DNA from: Natronosalvus caseinilyticus
GTDB lineage: Archaea; Halobacteriota; Halobacteria; Halobacteriales; Natrialbaceae
Assembly (NCBI RefSeq): GCF_017357105.1
Contig: NZ_CP071596.1
Location: 3,038,001 to 3,102,000 of the forward strand
Reading direction: 5' to 3'
DNA: 64,000 nt
Shown: positions 61,183 through 64,000 of the stretch, in pieces
How the letters are laid out: each line of letters starts with the position of its first letter
Numbering within the stretch: the first letter of the stretch is position 1
The notes under the pieces: model-generated
The model's input: only the letters and a program-made list of their open reading frames with translations
Told to the model about the DNA's origin: nothing
Databases searched by the model: none
Translations under genes and position numbers: made by a program

Positions 61183-62295
61183 ATGACCGGCGTCGGCACC
61201 GGAATCGGCGTTGGTATCGTTGGCCTCGGTGGGATGGGGCAACTCCACGCCTCGAACATGCGCCAGGAGGGCGCCGATATCGTCGCCGGTGTCGATCTGA
61301 TCGCAGCACAGCGCGAACGGTTCGGTGCCGAGTTCGGCGCCGAAACGTACGACTCTCACGAGGCCATGCTCGAGGACGAGCGCGTCGAGGTGGTCGTCGT
61401 CACGACGCCGAACAAGTTCCACGAGCCGATCGCAGTCGCCGCGCTCGAGGCCGGTCGCCACGTGCTTGTCGAGAAGCCACTCGGGCACACCCTCGAGAGC
61501 GCCGAGCGCCTCGCCGAGGCGGCCGAACGGGCGGACGGAATCTGTATGGTGGGCTTTCACAACCGTCACGCCGCGTCGGCGGCGATGTTCGACGCGTACA
61601 AGGCCCAGGGCCGATTCGGTCGGCTGACCCACGTCGAAGCCAACTACATCCGTCGGCGCGGCGTTCCCGGCCCTGGTTCCTGGTTCACGAACCCCGACCT
61701 CGCCGGTGGCGGTGCGTTACTGGACATCGGCGTCCACGCTATCGACCTCGCGCTCTACATGCTCGACTTTCCGGACGTGCTCGAGGTCTCCGGTACGGCC
61801 CGGAGCACGTTCGGCACCCAGGAGGAGTACGCCGACCCCGACGGCTTTGGCAACAACTGGGACGCGCAGTCCGAGGCCTACGAGGTCGACGATTCCGTCA
61901 GCGCGTTCATCCGCTGTGCCGACGGGCGAACGATCACCCTCGAGGCTGGCTGGGCGACCAACCGCGACCCCAGTCAAGAGTTCCACGTCCGGGGGAGCAA
62001 CGCCGGCGCGCGGTTCGAAATTGGCGATTCGGATCTCGAGTTGCTCGAAGCCGGCATTGCGGGCTGTGACCACTACGCGGACACCCAGCTCACCGGCGAC
62101 GCGTCGGTAACCGGACACTACGAACAGGATCGAGTCTTCCTCGAGACGGTTGCCGCGGGCGAGGAAGCGACGGTCAACACGGTCGACGAAGCCCTGGCCG
62201 TTCAGCGGGTCATCGACGCGATCTATCGCTCGAGCGAGACGGGGCGCGCGATTCGTCTCGAGGACACGCGTAAGGCGACCCGTCCGATGGACTGA
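61183..62295 (+). CDS. Gfo/Idh/MocA-family oxidoreductase
   Basis: 370 residues. The Rossmann motif is GIVGLGGMGQLHASNM (11-26); EKPLGHTLESAERLAEAAE (the catalytic EKP Lys), GFHNRHAASAAMFDAY and the C-terminal beta half VEANYIRRRG, ALLDIGVHAIDLALYML, with ITLEAGWATNRDPSQEF. The family oxidises hydroxyl groups of sugars or cyclitols using NAD(P). The ThuA partner gene is divergent. N-terminal MTGVGTGIGVG is Gly-rich. Confidence 0.92.
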   Translation: MTGVGTGIGVGIVGLGGMGQLHASNMRQEGADIVAGVDLIAAQRERFGAEFGAETYDSHEAMLEDERVEVVVVTTPNKFHEPIAVAALEAGRHVLVEKPLGHTLESAERLAEAAERADGICMVGFHNRHAASAAMFDAYKAQGRFGRLTHVEANYIRRRGVPGPGSWFTNPDLAGGGALLDIGVHAIDLALYMLDFPDVLEVSGTARSTFGTQEEYADPDGFGNNWDAQSEAYEVDDSVSAFIRCADGRTITLEAGWATNRDPSQEFHVRGSNAGARFEIGDSDLELLEAGIAGCDHYADTQLTGDASVTGHYEQDRVFLETVAAGEEATVNTVDEALAVQRVIDAIYRSSETGRAIRLEDTRKATRPMD

Positions 62296-62367
62296 CTCAG
62301 GTCATCCCGGCGCTCGTATCATTCAGAAATACTTTTCGTCCTGTATTCAAGAGTGAGACGCATCGTA

Positions 62368-63696
62368 ATGAATGATGCTGGCCGAAGAAGGTTGTTGCAA
62401 TCGCTGGCCCTCGGTGGAGTCGCCGCGGTCTCGGGGTGCCTGACGTCCGATTCTCGAGACGGTGACGGCGACGCGAACGACGACCCCTCGAATACCACCG
62501 TCGACACCGACGGCGTCGACGGCGAGTCCGAAAGCGACGACCAGTCCAACACCGACGACGAGGCCGAGGAGACCTACGAAGCACGTGACGAACCGCTCTT
62601 TCGCCAGTGGACGCCGGCGATGGATACCTACGATTACGAGGGGACTCCGGGATTCCTCGAACTCGACGTCCAGGCCTCCTACGACCTGGCTGACACGGCT
62701 TCGAGCGTCGACCGCGCCGAACTCGAGAAGGCCGTCGAAGCGTACAGCGCACTCGGCATCTCGAGTGGAGAGTTGGACCGGTACCTCAATCTAAACGTCG
62801 GTGAGATTCTTTACGGTTCGTTCGATTCGAGTGTCGTCACCGACGCCATCGAAACAGCAGGGTACGCCGACGCGAGCAGCCACGGAGCGTACGAAGTGTA
62901 CGACGGCGTCTCCATCCAGGACGGCGACAGGGAACTGCTGGAGGACTCGGCCGTTGCCGTCGGTCCGTCCACCCTCGTTGTCGCGCCCACAGCGGGGCTG
63001 ATCGACGAGAACGCTGCGGATTCGTCGACGTTGTCGGTTGGGTCGCTCCTGGAAACGGGAGGGGCGTCAGGCGCCGCACTTCCCGAGACACACGACGACG
63101 TCGGCACGCTCCTGGAGGTGCTCGAGGAAGCGGTCGTCCCGAGCGGGGAAAGTTCGTATTTATTTTGTCTCGCTCCTGATAGTACCGGGCGACCATCGTA
63201 CGAACCGGGTGGGTTCGTCGTTTCCTGGTCGTTTGGGGGCGAACGCACGGAGCTATCGACCGCCTGGATATACGAAGATCTGGAAACGCTCCACGAAGAG
63301 CGCCCACGCTCCCATATCGAATCGTGGCTTCCACTCGAGTACTACAACGAGACGTCGATGTGGACGACCGACCGCGTGGCTGTCTACGAGGGGTGGATCG
63401 AGACCACGGCGTTCAACTATTTCGAACCGCCGGCGGACGCGACGCGCCATACCCGACCACAGGCGGGCCTCAGCCTGGACGAGGAGGATGGCGAGGCCGT
63501 GATCACGATCACCGCGATCGAACACCTCGACGGTCTGTGGATCGAACGAAACGGAGAGACGGTTCGAGTCGACGACGATCCCTCGGTCGGCGCAACCTAC
63601 ACGATATCGATCGAAGCGGAAGACCGGATCGTCGTCATCGGTTCGTACGAACGGACGGAGTCGGTCCTGCTCGAGCACGTCGCCAACGGGTACTGA
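62368..63696 (+). CDS. Tat-exported lipoprotein, unknown
   Basis: 442 residues. MNDAGRRRLLQSLALGGVAAVSGC is a Tat-type signal with lipobox (VSGC, Cys24). A 55-residue acidic low-complexity linker (SDSRDGDGDANDDP through DDEAEETYEARDE) follows, then a globular domain with a repeated strand-helix pattern (LFRQWTPAMDTYDYEG, FLELDVQASYDLADTA), two Tyr/Trp-rich stretches and a late HLDGLWIERNGETVRVDDD. No domain is recognised. The ATG at 62368 is used; a GTG at 62353 is in frame. Confidence 0.72.
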   Translation: MNDAGRRRLLQSLALGGVAAVSGCLTSDSRDGDGDANDDPSNTTVDTDGVDGESESDDQSNTDDEAEETYEARDEPLFRQWTPAMDTYDYEGTPGFLELDVQASYDLADTASSVDRAELEKAVEAYSALGISSGELDRYLNLNVGEILYGSFDSSVVTDAIETAGYADASSHGAYEVYDGVSIQDGDRELLEDSAVAVGPSTLVVAPTAGLIDENAADSSTLSVGSLLETGGASGAALPETHDDVGTLLEVLEEAVVPSGESSYLFCLAPDSTGRPSYEPGGFVVSWSFGGERTELSTAWIYEDLETLHEERPRSHIESWLPLEYYNETSMWTTDRVAVYEGWIETTAFNYFEPPADATRHTRPQAGLSLDEEDGEAVITITAIEHLDGLWIERNGETVRVDDDPSVGATYTISIEAEDRIVVIGSYERTESVLLEHVANGY

Positions 63697-63830
63697 GTCG
63701 CATCGGCTTCGGGTTACTTACGGATCGATCGACACGATCACTCGAAGAGACGTCCGGGCCACCTCAGGAAAGATGCGACGGTCATTATTCGTCGAGGGTG
63801 GGAAAATGGGCTTGCTCAGACCTCGCTCGC

Positions 63831-64000
63831 TCAGATGACTTCTTCGAAGTCGTTGTGGCCGTGGATCTCGACGCCGTCCTCGGTGATTTCACAGAGGAAG
63901 ACGCCGTTGCCGGAGCCGGTGTCGCGCTCGGCGGCAGACTTGATGCTCCGGGCCGCGATGGTCATCGCCTCGTCGTTCGAGAGGCCCTCCTCGTAGGCCT
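63831..64000 (-). CDS. psmB: Proteasome subunit beta, C-terminal fragment
   Basis: The last 55 codons of a minus-strand gene cut by the right edge. The sequence EGLSNDEAMTIAARSIKSAA, ERDTGSGNGVFLCEITEDGV and IHGHNDFEEVI is characteristic of the C-terminal part of archaeal 20S proteasome beta subunits, including the ERDTGSGNG turn near the active-site face. The N-terminal catalytic threonine lies beyond the window. The rest cannot be judged. Confidence 0.88.
   Translation of the reverse strand, partial: AYEEGLSNDEAMTIAARSIKSAAERDTGSGNGVFLCEITEDGVEIHGHNDFEEVI

Noticed and set aside
1..64000. CRISPR array or cas genes
   Set aside because: No regularly spaced repeats of 24-37 bases and no Cas signatures were seen; repeats in the gaps have units under 28 bases and no unique spacers.
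1..64000. rRNA genes
   Set aside because: No conserved rRNA segments were recognised in reading the window.

Overview
The window is chromosomal DNA of a halophilic archaeon (class Halobacteria, probably family Natrialbaceae). The evidence is high GC, very acidic proteins, dense CTCGAG/CGAC codon pairs, TATA boxes about 25-35 bases before start codons with little or no leader, and haloarchaea-specific families (GfcR, HalOD1, BAT-type regulators, small CPxCG zinc fingers). Family level is inference.

Layout. 1-2.4 kb: a DUF5817-like gene runs off the left edge and abuts a 3' remnant of a TctA-type permease, which looks like an insertion scar. 2.4-13 kb: an information-processing and methionine block: zinc-finger protein, aEF1-beta, membrane protein YihY, a trans-sulfuration enzyme, ribosomal protein L21e, RNA polymerase subunit RpoF, DUF655, RsmA/KsgA, MscS, a HemK2-type methyltransferase, two MetE-like proteins and aspartate-semialdehyde dehydrogenase. 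13-22.4 kb: UspA, FAH-family hydrolase, tRNA-Glu, Tat-exported glycerophosphodiesterase, response regulator, NodU-type carbamoyltransferase, small regulators, an AT-richer nuclease-like ORF, and an intron-containing tRNA-Trp. 22.9-30.3 kb: IMP dehydrogenase, a large pilin-like surface protein, aldo/keto reductase, PAC2-family protein, NSUN-type RNA methyltransferase with partner, a 39-residue small protein and a HalOD1 protein.

30.4-47.3 kb: a 1090-residue PAS/GAF/BAT regulator, a SAMP/MoaD protein facing an aldehyde ferredoxin oxidoreductase, then a carbon block: divergent short-chain fatty acid and MFS transporters, an acetyl-CoA-synthetase-like ligase, a GNAT protein, an FNT-UspA fusion, methylmalonyl-CoA mutase large subunit, aldo/keto reductase and methylmalonyl-CoA epimerase. 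Uptake, CoA activation and the propionate-to-succinyl-CoA route can be read together. 47.3-64 kb: exported acidic protein, HAD phosphatase, glucose dehydrogenase overlapping its regulator gene gfcR (semi-phosphorylative Entner-Doudoroff pathway), glutaredoxin, ATP-grasp protein, PAPS-reductase-like protein, cold shock protein, two membrane proteins, thioesterase, two Tat lipoproteins, a YcaO/E1-like fusion, a divergent ThuA / Gfo-Idh-MocA pair, and the 3' end of a proteasome beta gene at the right edge.

Most noteworthy: the tRNA-Trp intron carries a box C and a guide matching its own anticodon region; tRNA-Trp T-arm copies sit beside an AT-rich islet; the TctA remnant; the solitary YcaO/E1-like fusion; the FNT-UspA fusion; a MetE pair in which only one member keeps the zinc site; two matching palindromes; a palindrome placed like an operator before the PAPS-reductase gene; and several degenerate intergenic repeat arrays.
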